Shown in pieces: positions 32,910-41,101 of a stretch of DNA of 51,912 bases; within the stretch, counting starts at the first letter, position 1, and each line of letters opens with the position of its first letter. The stretch is from Bacteroidales bacterium (GTDB taxonomy: Bacteria; Bacteroidota; Bacteroidia; Bacteroidales; UBA932), in NCBI GenBank assembly GCA_017548505.1, contig JAFYZX010000025.1, forward strand, positions 1-51,912. The letters run 5' to 3'. A program made the position numbers and the translations under genes. Below the pieces are notes generated by a model. That model had not been told where the DNA came from and did no database searches. It saw nothing but the letters and a program-made list of their open reading frames with translations.

Positions 32910-33899
32910 TTATTTTACGATAGCGCTCATGCCAGCCCTCATGTGCGGAATCCTGGTAACTGGCTTTGCCCTGACCTCGAAGGTCTTTGCGTCGAATTCT
33001 CCTCCGGCCTTGGTCGGTTTCCAGGTGGCGTAGGATGCCATAACGTTTATGAAGAAGACTTCAGCCTCGTAAGTGTCATCTCCGAGAGCGGGAATCCTGA
33101 CCTTCAGCTTGCTTCCCATCGTGATGCCCTTGAGCATATCTTCCCTGACATTGAAGGAGAACCACACATCGTCGATATCAGTAACGGTCATTATCGGAGC
33201 GCCCTGTCCCACAAGTTCTCCAACTTTAGGGAACACTTCCGTAATGACTCCGCTGATAGGGGATACCAAGTTGATTTCGTCTATGTAGGAGTTAACCTGG
33301 TCCACGCTTGCGTTTGCTGCATCCACGGCTGCCTGGGCTGCCATACGGTCTTCTGCCTGGGCTCCGTTCTTTGCCAGATTGTACTGGCTGAATGCGGCTT
33401 TTTCAGTTGCCACGGCTGCGTCGTACTGAGCCTTTGCCTCGTCTCTTTTCTGGGCGGAAACAACTTCCTGGCGGTAGAGATTTTCAACTCTCTCGTAAGA
33501 CTTGCGGGCAATGTCCACCCCCACCTTGGCCTTCTGCCATTGCTCGAAGGCTCCTTCCACAAGCTCGCTTCTGGCGCTTCCGCTGGCCTTAGCCCTTTGG
33601 GCTCTTGCGGCGCGGCTCTGTGCGTTTGCCTGAACGATTTTAGCCTGAAGCTCAGGGCTGTCCAGCTTAACGACTACCTGGCCCTTGGAAACGGTATCCC
33701 CTTCCTGGAAGAGGAGAGTTTCCACCCTTCCGGCAACCTTGCCCGAAACCCTGTATTCGCGGGCTTCAACGGTGCCCTGGATGGTCAGTTTCTGGGTGGA
33801 GGATGTGAGCCATCCGATAACTACCAAAACGATGATTACAAGAAGCAGCGCTGCCAGTCCAACCAGCAGGCTTATCGTGCTTTGCTCTAACTTCTTCAT
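32910..33899 (-). CDS. HlyD-family periplasmic adaptor
   Basis: This 329-residue membrane fusion protein links inner-membrane permeases to the outer-membrane channel. It shows an N-terminal anchor (residues 10-32), biotinyl-lipoyl-like halves (TIQGTVEAREYRVSGKVAGRVETLLFQEGDTVSKGQVVVKL and SPISGVITEVFPKVGELVGQGAPI), a long alpha-hairpin rich in Ala/Gln between them (70-200), and a beta-barrel domain. The adaptor lies 12 bases after the tolC-type gene and 18 before the permeases; one efflux operon is clear. Confidence 0.92.
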   Translation of the reverse strand: MKKLEQSTISLLVGLAALLLVIIVLVVIGWLTSSTQKLTIQGTVEAREYRVSGKVAGRVETLLFQEGDTVSKGQVVVKLDSPELQAKIVQANAQSRAARAQRAKASGSARSELVEGAFEQWQKAKVGVDIARKSYERVENLYRQEVVSAQKRDEAKAQYDAAVATEKAAFSQYNLAKNGAQAEDRMAAQAAVDAANASVDQVNSYIDEINLVSPISGVITEVFPKVGELVGQGAPIMTVTDIDDVWFSFNVREDMLKGITMGSKLKVRIPALGDDTYEAEVFFINVMASYATWKPTKAGGEFDAKTFEVRAKPVTRIPHMRAGMSAIVK

Positions 33900-33911
33900 A
33901 TCTGTAAATTT

Positions 33912-35399
33912 TTAATCTTTCTTGATATTGCTGATACCAACTGCCTTGCGGAGGTAAAGCTCGCAGAGGCGGGCATCTATCCCGGCATCGATCTTATCGG
34001 AATTGGCGCTGATCCAGGCGGTTTGTGCGGCAAGAAGGTCGGTGACGCTTATCAGGCCTTCCTTGTAGGAGAGTTCCGCAAGGCGGAGGTTCTCCTCGGC
34101 GGCGCTTATGTTGCTCTGGGCGGCCTCGAGTTTCTTGTTGGCTTCCCTTACCTTGAAGTTGGCCTGGGTAACCTGGAGGTTAATCAGTTCCTTTGCCTCG
34201 TCGATGCGGTGGCTGACCATTCTCTCCTCGCTCTGGGCTGCCCTGAGGGTGTAGATTCTGTCTCCGAAATGGAAGATAGGTATGGTGATGGCCACTCCGG
34301 CCGTGAACATTCCCTTGAACTTGTTCTCGAATCCGTTGAAGGTGTTCGGGTTGGTGGTAAGATAGTTTACGGAAGCCGCAATGTTCGGAAGGAAGCGGCT
34401 GCGCGCTATGTTAACCTGGCTGCGGCTTATTTTGCTGAGATTCTCCAGTTCCTTGATTTCAAAGCGGTTGTCAATAGCCTGGGCTTTGTTGTATGCGGGA
34501 TCAAGCTCCTGCGCCTGGCCCTGGGAAATGTCTTCGTCTGCCAGACCGAAGTCTCCGTCCAGGTCCAGTCCGCACACTCTGAACAGGGCCATCTTGGAAA
34601 GTGCCACTCCGTCCGTTGCCCTGGTGAGAGCCAGGTTGGCTTCGTTGAGCTTGACCTTGACATTAAGGAGGTCTCCTCTTGTTGCCACTCCCTGGTCAAT
34701 GGCTGCCTGGATGTTTTTCTCCAGCTTTGTCAGGAGTTCCACGTAACTTTCCGCAAGTTTCTTCTTGTTAAGAAGCGATACTGTTGTCCAGTATGCCTGG
34801 TCCACGGAAATTATGAGTTCTTCCTGGCGGTTGTCCGTCTGGAGACGGGCCATTTCTTCCGTGGTCTTTGCGATGTTGTAGAGTTCCCTGATTTTTCCTC
34901 CCAGATAGATTGGCTGTGTGAATCCGATGCCTGCCGCAAAGATATTGTGCACGTCGTATGTAAGCTCGCTCTTAGGCAGATAGGCGTACTGCTTCCACTG
35001 GATTTTCTCCGGGTTGGTCTTGGGGTTGAACGGCACTCCGTCCGCATCCAGGGGAACAGGCTGGCCGTCGATAACGGTCCATTTGTTGGATATCTGGTCT
35101 GCGGTAAAGCCGAAGCTTCCGTCAGCCATCTTGGTTCCTACGGGAAGAAGGGCATCTTCGGCCAGCAAAGAAATATTCTTCTGGTTCCAGGTATAGGTTC
35201 CAACGGCCTGGAAACTCGGCAGGAACTGCGTGAAGGCGGCCTTTCGGAGATTTTCCGCGGCATTGATTCTTTCCTGAGACACTTTCAGGCTTTTGGAGTT
35301 CTGAAGAGCGAACTCCTCGTATTCCTTAAGCGTGTATGTCTGCCCCCAGAGGGATGCTGCCACAAGCAGGCAGAGCGCAACCGATATGCTTTTTTTCAT
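33912..35399 (-). CDS. TolC-family outer-membrane efflux protein
   Basis: This 495-residue channel subunit has a signal peptide (MKKSISVALCLLVAASLWGQ) and two OEP repeats, each with a long coiled-coil hairpin (ERINAAENLRKAAFTQFLPSF and RSQVNIARSRFLPNIAASV near the starts). A loop-rich insertion of about 70 residues (residues 80-150, GTKMADGSFGFTADQISNKW) sits in the first barrel strand region and is longer than in E. coli TolC. It works as a trimer with the adaptor encoded next. It is preceded by an acyltransferase gene only five bases away. Confidence 0.93.
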   Translation of the reverse strand: MKKSISVALCLLVAASLWGQTYTLKEYEEFALQNSKSLKVSQERINAAENLRKAAFTQFLPSFQAVGTYTWNQKNISLLAEDALLPVGTKMADGSFGFTADQISNKWTVIDGQPVPLDADGVPFNPKTNPEKIQWKQYAYLPKSELTYDVHNIFAAGIGFTQPIYLGGKIRELYNIAKTTEEMARLQTDNRQEELIISVDQAYWTTVSLLNKKKLAESYVELLTKLEKNIQAAIDQGVATRGDLLNVKVKLNEANLALTRATDGVALSKMALFRVCGLDLDGDFGLADEDISQGQAQELDPAYNKAQAIDNRFEIKELENLSKISRSQVNIARSRFLPNIAASVNYLTTNPNTFNGFENKFKGMFTAGVAITIPIFHFGDRIYTLRAAQSEERMVSHRIDEAKELINLQVTQANFKVREANKKLEAAQSNISAAEENLRLAELSYKEGLISVTDLLAAQTAWISANSDKIDAGIDARLCELYLRKAVGISNIKKD

Positions 35400-35404
35400 G
35401 GCGG

Positions 35405-35992
35405 TCAGTTATTATCTATGAGCTTTGGAGTAACATCCCCGCAGCTGAAACAGCCCTTGTGACGCCCTTCAAGGTTTAGTGCGGCATAATGGGCCTGTAT
35501 CTTTTTCAAATCTTCTTTTGGATTATCCGAAACCACAAATCTTATTCCAGCTCCGGCTCTTTTAGTTCTGTAATTGAAAAAACCGAGATATACTGGAACA
35601 TTGCAGGCTCTTGCTATTGCCAGAAATCCCATTTTCCATTTGTCCGTTTTCTTGCGGGTTCCTTCAGGCGCAATGGCAAGATGCATTTTGTCCGCATTCT
35701 TGAGGGCCTGGATATTGTGAAGAGCCACGTTGGAACCCTTGCTCCTATCCACTGGAATGGCTCCCATTTTTCTAAGGAGCCAGCCGAGGGGCCAGAAGAA
35801 GAACTCTTTCTTTATCATTATGTTGGGAGTGCCTCCTTCTGAAGTGTAATAAGCCCAGGCAACAACGAAATCCATCACGGAAGTATGTGGAACTCCCAGA
35901 ACAATGCACTTGTCCTCTGTAGGGATGCTTCCTTCTGCAGTCCAGCCCATCAATTTCAGAAGCCTTTTGCTGAATTTCTGCTTGAAGCTCAT
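35405..35992 (-). CDS. PlsC-like 1-acylglycerol-3-phosphate acyltransferase
   Basis: This 195-residue protein of the lysophosphatidic acid acyltransferase superfamily shows catalytic HTSVMD (the H-x4-D motif, about residues 36-41), GAIPVDRSKGSN and APEGTRKK. These enzymes acylate glycerolipids or related acceptors at the inner membrane. It is short and lacks clear membrane helices, as in the small PlsC-like group of Bacteroidota; the acceptor is uncertain. It is 15 bases after parE and five before the efflux genes, so it is probably co-transcribed with both. Confidence 0.85.
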   Translation of the reverse strand: MSFKQKFSKRLLKLMGWTAEGSIPTEDKCIVLGVPHTSVMDFVVAWAYYTSEGGTPNIMIKKEFFFWPLGWLLRKMGAIPVDRSKGSNVALHNIQALKNADKMHLAIAPEGTRKKTDKWKMGFLAIARACNVPVYLGFFNYRTKRAGAGIRFVVSDNPKEDLKKIQAHYAALNLEGRHKGCFSCGDVTPKLIDNN

Positions 35993-36007
35993 ATCCGTAG
36001 AATTACA

Positions 36008-37912
36008 TTATACGTCTGCGGCGGCCCTGTCTTCCATAATAACCTCTTCCCTGAGGTTCTTCATAATGAAGTCCTGGCGGAAAGGAGTATTATTGCCCAT
36101 ATAGAATTCAAGTATCTCGTGGGTAGGGTCTTCCTTGTAGATATGAACGGTATCCAGGCGCATGTCGTCGCCGATGAAATTCTCGAACTCCTTGTCCGAT
36201 ATTTCTCCAAGTCCCTTGAATCGTGTGACTTCCGAGCTCTTCCCGAATTCCTCTATCGCTTCAAGTTTTTCGGCCTCGCTGTAGCAGTAGTGCACGTCGA
36301 AGGAGTTGTCTTTCTTTTTCTTCCTGACTCTGAACAGCGGAGTCTGCAGAATGAACAGGTGGCCTCTTCTTATGAGTTCCGGGAAGTACTGGATGAAGAA
36401 TGTGAGCATCAGCATCCTGATATGCATTCCGTCCACATCGGCATCGGTGGCTATCACCACACGGTTGTAGCGCAGGTTCTCGATGTCCTCCTCTATGTCC
36501 AGGGCTGCCTGCAGGAGGTTGAGTTCCTTGTTGTTATTGTCGTAGATAACCTTCTTGGAACTGCCGTAGGTGTTCATTGGCTTTCCCCTAAGGGAGAACA
36601 CGGCCTGGGTGTCTGCGTTCCTTGCCTTGGAGACGGTTCCGCTTGCGGAATTACCCTCGGTGATGAAGATGGTGGTCTTTTCTGCGAGAGGGTTGTTCTT
36701 GTCTGTATAGTGAACCTTGCAGTCGCGGAGCTTTTCGTTGGAAATCATTCCCTTCTTGCGGCGCTTGCTCTTGAGGATGTCTGCAATTTCCTTCCTTTCC
36801 TTCTCGCTGGCGTTGATCTTTTTCTGCATCGCGTCCGCGATGAGCGGATTCTTGTGCAGATAGTTGTCCAGCTCGGAAGCCAGGAAATTCATTATGAAGG
36901 TCTTTATAGGGATTCCGCCCCTTTCCTCGGTATCAGTAAGACGTGAGTTCAGGAAGGTTTTGGTCTGGTTGGCGAATCCGGGTTCTCCAACCCTTATGGC
37001 GATTGCCGCAACTATGCCTTCCCTTACATCCTTAGGGTCGTAGTCTTTCTTGAAGAAGTCCTTTACGGTTTTTCCCACAGCCTCCCTGAAGGCGCTCAGA
37101 TGGGTTCCTCCGTGGTAGGTGTTCTGGCCGTTGACAAAGGAGTAGATATCTTCCCCGCCCTCGCTGCCGTGAGTTATAACCACTTCTATATCGTGGCCTT
37201 TCAGATGGATAGGGTCGTAGAGCGGAGCCTCCGTCATATTGTCGTTGATAAGGTCCAGAAGGCCGTTCTTGCTGCAGTAGGTGGTCTTGTTGAAGTGGAT
37301 AGTTAGACCTGTGTTCAAGTACGCGTAGTTCTTGAGCATGCCGTCTATGTACTCCAGCTTGTAGGAATAGTTCTCGTACAGTTTAGGGTCTGCAGTGTAT
37401 CTGATAAGAGTTCCGTCCTTTTCGTCGCAGTTCTTGAGGTCTCCCTCTTTCTTGAGTTCCCCTTCCTCGAAGTAGGCCCACTTGCTCTTTCCGTCTCTCC
37501 AGCTCTGTGCATAGAACTTTGTGGAAGTGGCATTCACCGCCTTTGCTCCAACGCCGTTCAGACTTACGGACTTGCCGTAGGCGTCAGAGCCGTACTTTCC
37601 GCTGGTGTTTATCTGTCCCACGGAAACCACCAGGCTGTCCAGAGGAATGCCGCGTCCATAGTCCCTGACCGTGACTTCCTTTGTCTCCTCGTCAAGGGTA
37701 ATGTCCACACTCTTTCCGAATCCCATGTTGAACTCGTCTATGGCATTGTCCACTATCTCCTTGAAAAGCACATAGATACCGTCGTCTTTCTCGCTGCCGT
37801 CTCCCAGCTTGCCCAGGTACATTCCCGGCCTCTTCCTCAGATGCTCGTGCCAGTCCCAGTGCTGGATGTCCTCGCTGCCGTATCCCTTGTTTTTCTTCTC
37901 TTCCTTACTCAT
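36008..37912 (-). CDS. parE: DNA topoisomerase IV subunit B
   Basis: This is the ATPase subunit of the type II topoisomerase that decatenates chromosomes. It has 634 residues. The GHKL ATPase has EIVDNAIDEF, DYGRGIPLD and LNGVGAKAVNA. The transducer is followed by the TOPRIM domain with FITEGNSASGT and DADVDGMHIR, then FKGLGEIS. Length, the N-terminal IQHWDWHEHLRKRPGMYLGKLGDGS and GGTHLSAFREAV fit ParE rather than GyrB of Bacteroidota. parC is not adjacent. It lies 18 bases after the hydrogenase gene. Confidence 0.92.
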   Translation of the reverse strand: MSKEEKKNKGYGSEDIQHWDWHEHLRKRPGMYLGKLGDGSEKDDGIYVLFKEIVDNAIDEFNMGFGKSVDITLDEETKEVTVRDYGRGIPLDSLVVSVGQINTSGKYGSDAYGKSVSLNGVGAKAVNATSTKFYAQSWRDGKSKWAYFEEGELKKEGDLKNCDEKDGTLIRYTADPKLYENYSYKLEYIDGMLKNYAYLNTGLTIHFNKTTYCSKNGLLDLINDNMTEAPLYDPIHLKGHDIEVVITHGSEGGEDIYSFVNGQNTYHGGTHLSAFREAVGKTVKDFFKKDYDPKDVREGIVAAIAIRVGEPGFANQTKTFLNSRLTDTEERGGIPIKTFIMNFLASELDNYLHKNPLIADAMQKKINASEKERKEIADILKSKRRKKGMISNEKLRDCKVHYTDKNNPLAEKTTIFITEGNSASGTVSKARNADTQAVFSLRGKPMNTYGSSKKVIYDNNNKELNLLQAALDIEEDIENLRYNRVVIATDADVDGMHIRMLMLTFFIQYFPELIRRGHLFILQTPLFRVRKKKKDNSFDVHYCYSEAEKLEAIEEFGKSSEVTRFKGLGEISDKEFENFIGDDMRLDTVHIYKEDPTHEILEFYMGNNTPFRQDFIMKNLREEVIMEDRAAADV

Positions 37913-37930
37913 CGGTGACTAATAATATCG

Positions 37931-39379
37931 TTATTTCATTTTTGCAAGTGCCGCATTCAGATTCCTCAGCGCTGCGGCCGGGTCGTTGTAGATAAGCGGT
38001 CCGGTGCAGCATCCGCCTTCACAGGCCATAACCTCCAGGAATGGAGAAGGGGCCTTGGTTGTTTTTGCGATGCCCCTGAGCAGGGCTATATTCTTCTTGT
38101 CCAGATTTGCTATGGCTGTGGCCTTTAGCTGCTCGTCCTTGAGAATGTACTTTACCGCTCCAATCACTCCACCTGTCTGTGCGAAACCGTGGGCTGCCTT
38201 GTAGCTCTGGACTTCCGGAATAAATGACGGAATGGTTTCAAAGTCAATGTGGAGGCCTGCGAACACACTGCCGATTTCCTCAAAGGTGATGGCAATGTCC
38301 GTATCAGGATTGTCCCTGACTTCCTTCTTTTTGGCAAGGCACGGGCCTATGAAAACAACCTTTGCGTCCGGATATTTCTTCTTGGCAATCTTTGCCGTGT
38401 AGAACATCGGCGAGCCTGTAGAAGAAACGTATGGAGCCATTTCCGGAACGTGCTTTCTCACAAGTTCAATCCAGGAAGGGCAGCAGCTTGTTGTCATGAA
38501 AGGCTGGCCCTCGGCGATTTTTTCCTGAAGCTCTGCTGCCTCGTTTGCCGTGGTTTCCATTGCGCCCTGGGCCACTTCAATCACGTCCTTGAATCCAAGA
38601 GACTTGATAGCCCCGTAAACCTTCTCGGTCGGAACTCCCTGGAACTGTGACAGTATGGCCGGTGCCACGATTGCCACCATCTCCTGCCCTTCCTTCAGAC
38701 CCTGGAGCACGTCGAAGATCTGGCTGACCTCGAAAATGGCTCCGAACGGACAGGCGTTAAGGCATTTACCGCAGTATATGCATTTGCTCTCGTCTATGTG
38801 CTCTATGCCGTTTTCATCCTTGGATATGGCTTTGAGCGGACATGCGTCCTCGCAAGGTACTGGGATGTACACGATTGCGTGGTAAGGGCAGCTCTGCTGG
38901 CATTTTCCGCAGCTGATGCAAAGGTCGTGGTCTATCTCGGCCTGGCCCTGCTTGTTGAAGAAGATGGCCTGTTTAGGGCAGTTCATGTAGCAGGTTCTGG
39001 CCACGCATCCGCGGCAGAGGTTTGTAACCTCGTAATTGGTCTTCACGCAGGAGGAGCAAGCTTCGTCTATGACGCACATAAGGTTTGGCTTGCGGTTAGG
39101 GTCCTTCCTGCTTAGGGCTTCCCTGGCATAGTGCGAAAGCGGAGTCAGTTCGTCATCCTCGTCATACATGTCGAATCCCATCAGAGGGAAGCTCTTGTAT
39201 CTCCAAACGGCCCTTTCCTTGTGGATGCAGCATCTTCCGAGCACTTTCTGGCCTCTCTTCGGGCTGAGGTTTATCGGAAGGCGGTCTATCTCCTCCACAA
39301 GCCTGTCTTCTTTCCACAGTTCCACCAGCTTTGCCAAAAGGGCCTGGCGGACTATCATCACGTTGTTTGCAAATGCCAT
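37931..39379 (-). CDS. Monomeric [FeFe] hydrogenase, probably group B
   Basis: This 482-residue iron-sulfur protein has at least three 4Fe-4S cluster motifs in the N-terminal half (CRGCVARTCYMNCP, CISCGKCQQSCP, CIYCGKCLNACP). The H-cluster domain follows, with the three signatures TSCCPSW (residues 297-303), GPCLAKKKEV and MACEGGCCTGP. The Gly in place of Met in the second signature (GPC, not MPC) and the N-terminal cysteine pattern fit the group B enzymes of anaerobes, recalled from memory. It may evolve or sense H2 with ferredoxin; the partner is unknown. No maturation genes (hydE, hydF, hydG) are nearby. Confidence 0.85.
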   Translation of the reverse strand: MAFANNVMIVRQALLAKLVELWKEDRLVEEIDRLPINLSPKRGQKVLGRCCIHKERAVWRYKSFPLMGFDMYDEDDELTPLSHYAREALSRKDPNRKPNLMCVIDEACSSCVKTNYEVTNLCRGCVARTCYMNCPKQAIFFNKQGQAEIDHDLCISCGKCQQSCPYHAIVYIPVPCEDACPLKAISKDENGIEHIDESKCIYCGKCLNACPFGAIFEVSQIFDVLQGLKEGQEMVAIVAPAILSQFQGVPTEKVYGAIKSLGFKDVIEVAQGAMETTANEAAELQEKIAEGQPFMTTSCCPSWIELVRKHVPEMAPYVSSTGSPMFYTAKIAKKKYPDAKVVFIGPCLAKKKEVRDNPDTDIAITFEEIGSVFAGLHIDFETIPSFIPEVQSYKAAHGFAQTGGVIGAVKYILKDEQLKATAIANLDKKNIALLRGIAKTTKAPSPFLEVMACEGGCCTGPLIYNDPAAALRNLNAALAKMK

Positions 39380-39391
39380 ATTATAAGGTTG

Positions 39392-40576
39392 TTATTTGGT
39401 CATTACGGCGTTCCATACCGCTGTGCGGAGTGTTCCCTTGGTGTCGTCCTGGTCATATTCCCAGTACATAAGTCCCAGCATACCTTTCTGGCGCACCCAC
39501 GCTCCCTTGGCTGCAATGCTCTTAGGATTGTCGTATCCCATATAGAACACTCCCTGCATTGTTTCCACGTAAGGGCAGTTGGCGGTAGCGTCCCACTTGT
39601 TTCTCCTGTACTTCTTGGCATCCATGGTGATGATGCTCTTGTAAGAAACTGCGGTAGGTGAAGTGCTGAATGAATGTCTTCCGTAGAAAGGAACTCCAAG
39701 AACGAGCTTGTTAGGCTTTACTCCCGCATTCAGGTATGCGTTAACCGCACGGTTGCAGTCTCTGTAGGCTCTTGTGTCTGACAGCGCGGAGTGATGGTGA
39801 GGTGCCTCGTCCAGGTCGTAGGTCATTATGTTGACATAGTCCACATACTTGTCCATCTCCTTGATGTCAATGTAACGGTAGCCTCCGGTAACGGTCTGCT
39901 TGTCAAAGCAGTATCCGGCATATGAAATTTCGTATTTGTCTCCGAAGGTTTCGCGGAGCTTTTTTACAAGCTTTACATAGTTGTCGGTATCGCAGCTCAC
40001 GTCGCAGGCCGCTCCGCTCCAGCTCAGACCCGGGAACTCCCAGTCGAGGTCTATTCCGTCTATGCCCCATTCTTCCATAAAGGCCACGCAGTCATCGGCG
40101 AACTTCTGCATATTCTCATCGCTCTTGCAAAGTGCGGAGAAGCTTCCGCCCTGCCTGTTGTTTGAGTTTGCCACTCCGTGAGTGAAGCTGAGGCAAATCT
40201 TGAGGTTAGGGTAGGTCTTCTTCAGGTTCACGATATTCTGGAATCTTGTCTTGCTGCCCTGAAGGTCGAACTTCTGGTAAATGCCGTCCACCATATAAAG
40301 CTCTGCGAACGCGTAGTTTATGTGGGTGAGCACGGTAGGATCCGGAATCAGGCTTCCGTAATATGTCACGTATGCGGTAACGTGCCTTCCGTCATCTATG
40401 CGGGCATTAGGGGCAACCAGTGGCTCGCTGATAGGTGGATCCACTTCTTCAACCGGTGTCGGCTTGGTTGGTTCAACAGGTGAATCTTCTCCGTCAAGTC
40501 CGTTTCCGCCTCCTCCGCAGGAGGTCATAATCATTGCGGCAATTGCCCAAACGGGCAGAATTCTGAACATTTTCAT
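39392..40576 (-). CDS. GH18 glycosidase lipoprotein (copy 1)
   Basis: This 394-residue lipoprotein (lipobox IMTSC, Cys20) has a Pro/Thr linker and a GH18 TIM barrel. The catalytic motif DGIDLDWE is at residues 173-180, with Glu180 as acid, and YVNIMTYDLDEAPHH is the conserved barrel strand. The family hydrolyses chitin or the chitobiose core of N-glycans using the substrate acetamido group; which one is not clear. It is surface-exposed or periplasmic. It is closely related to the protein encoded at 41102-42283, and is followed by the hydrogenase gene after 12 bases. Confidence 0.92.
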   Translation of the reverse strand: MKMFRILPVWAIAAMIMTSCGGGGNGLDGEDSPVEPTKPTPVEEVDPPISEPLVAPNARIDDGRHVTAYVTYYGSLIPDPTVLTHINYAFAELYMVDGIYQKFDLQGSKTRFQNIVNLKKTYPNLKICLSFTHGVANSNNRQGGSFSALCKSDENMQKFADDCVAFMEEWGIDGIDLDWEFPGLSWSGAACDVSCDTDNYVKLVKKLRETFGDKYEISYAGYCFDKQTVTGGYRYIDIKEMDKYVDYVNIMTYDLDEAPHHHSALSDTRAYRDCNRAVNAYLNAGVKPNKLVLGVPFYGRHSFSTSPTAVSYKSIITMDAKKYRRNKWDATANCPYVETMQGVFYMGYDNPKSIAAKGAWVRQKGMLGLMYWEYDQDDTKGTLRTAVWNAVMTK

Positions 40577-40620
40577 ATCGCAAAATAATTTTTTGTCAGA
40601 CCAAATTTTCCTTCAAACCC

Positions 40621-40628
40621 CAAATTTA
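40621..40628 (-). promoter_or_regulatory. -7 box for GH18 copy 1
   Basis: TAAATTTG on the minus strand (40628 to 40621) lies 45 bases before the start at 40576. It directly follows the hairpin at 40634-40652. Confidence 0.5.
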
Positions 40629-40633
40629 ACAAA

Positions 40634-40652
40634 TTCCGTGCAAAGCACGGAA
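40634..40652 (-). terminator. Hairpin after the DUF486 gene
   Basis: TTCCGTGC-AAA-GCACGGAA is a perfect 8-bp stem with a three-base loop, five bases after the DUF486 stop. On the minus strand it is followed by TTTGTTAAATTTG, a weak T-run, so it is a plausible terminator that insulates the GH18 promoter. Confidence 0.65.
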
Positions 40653-40657
40653 AGATT

Positions 40658-41026
40658 TTACCGGAAAACAAAGTACACGGCTCCAATCAGCAGGCAGAAT
40701 GCTATCAGATGGTTGTAGTTGAAGTTCTGCGTCTTGAAGAAAATCAGGGTAAACACCACGAATACCAGTATGGAAATCACTTCCTGGATTACCTTGAGCT
40801 GAACAAGTGAGAACGGGCCTCCGAGATCTTTGAACCCGATCCTGTTTGCCGGTATCATAAAACAGTACTCGATAAAGGCTATTCCCCAGCTGATCAGTAT
40901 GATGCCGGCCAGTCCCCACTTCGGGAGAAGGGTGTTTGTCTTGAATTTCAGCTGGCCGTACCAGGCCAGTGCCATGAAACTGTTGGATACTACCAGCAGC
41001 AATATTGTAAGCAACGCTTTGCCCAT
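40658..41026 (-). CDS. DUF486 (DMT-type) membrane protein
   Basis: This 122-residue protein has four transmembrane helices. It is of the DUF486 family, related in fold to small multidrug-resistance/DMT transporters: an N-terminal helix (LLTILLLVVSNSFMALAWYGQLKF), GIILISWGIAFIEYCFMIPANRIG and the conserved KVIQEVISILVFVVF. The substrate is unknown. It has its own promoter (41054-41061) and terminator, and separates the two GH18 genes. Confidence 0.9.
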   Translation of the reverse strand: MGKALLTILLLVVSNSFMALAWYGQLKFKTNTLLPKWGLAGIILISWGIAFIEYCFMIPANRIGFKDLGGPFSLVQLKVIQEVISILVFVVFTLIFFKTQNFNYNHLIAFCLLIGAVYFVFR

Positions 41027-41053
41027 ATTTTATCCTTAGATTAAAACCGGGCG

Positions 41054-41061
41054 CAAATATA
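41054..41061 (-). promoter_or_regulatory. -7 box for the DUF486 gene
   Basis: TATATTTG on the minus strand (41061 to 41054) is 28 bases before the start at 41026, giving a leader of about 22 nt. Confidence 0.55.
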
Positions 41062-41101
41062 TCAAAGAATCAGATTCGTTGTCGCGATAAAAATCAACTT
41101 C

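Noticed and set aside
31863-33890. 675-codon plus-strand open frame over the permease and HlyD genes
   Set aside because: His/Gly-rich, low-complexity translation antisense to two well-identified genes; typical shadow frame.
34023-35462. 479-codon plus-strand open frame over the tolC-type gene
   Set aside because: Antisense shadow of the TolC-family gene with no recognisable domain.
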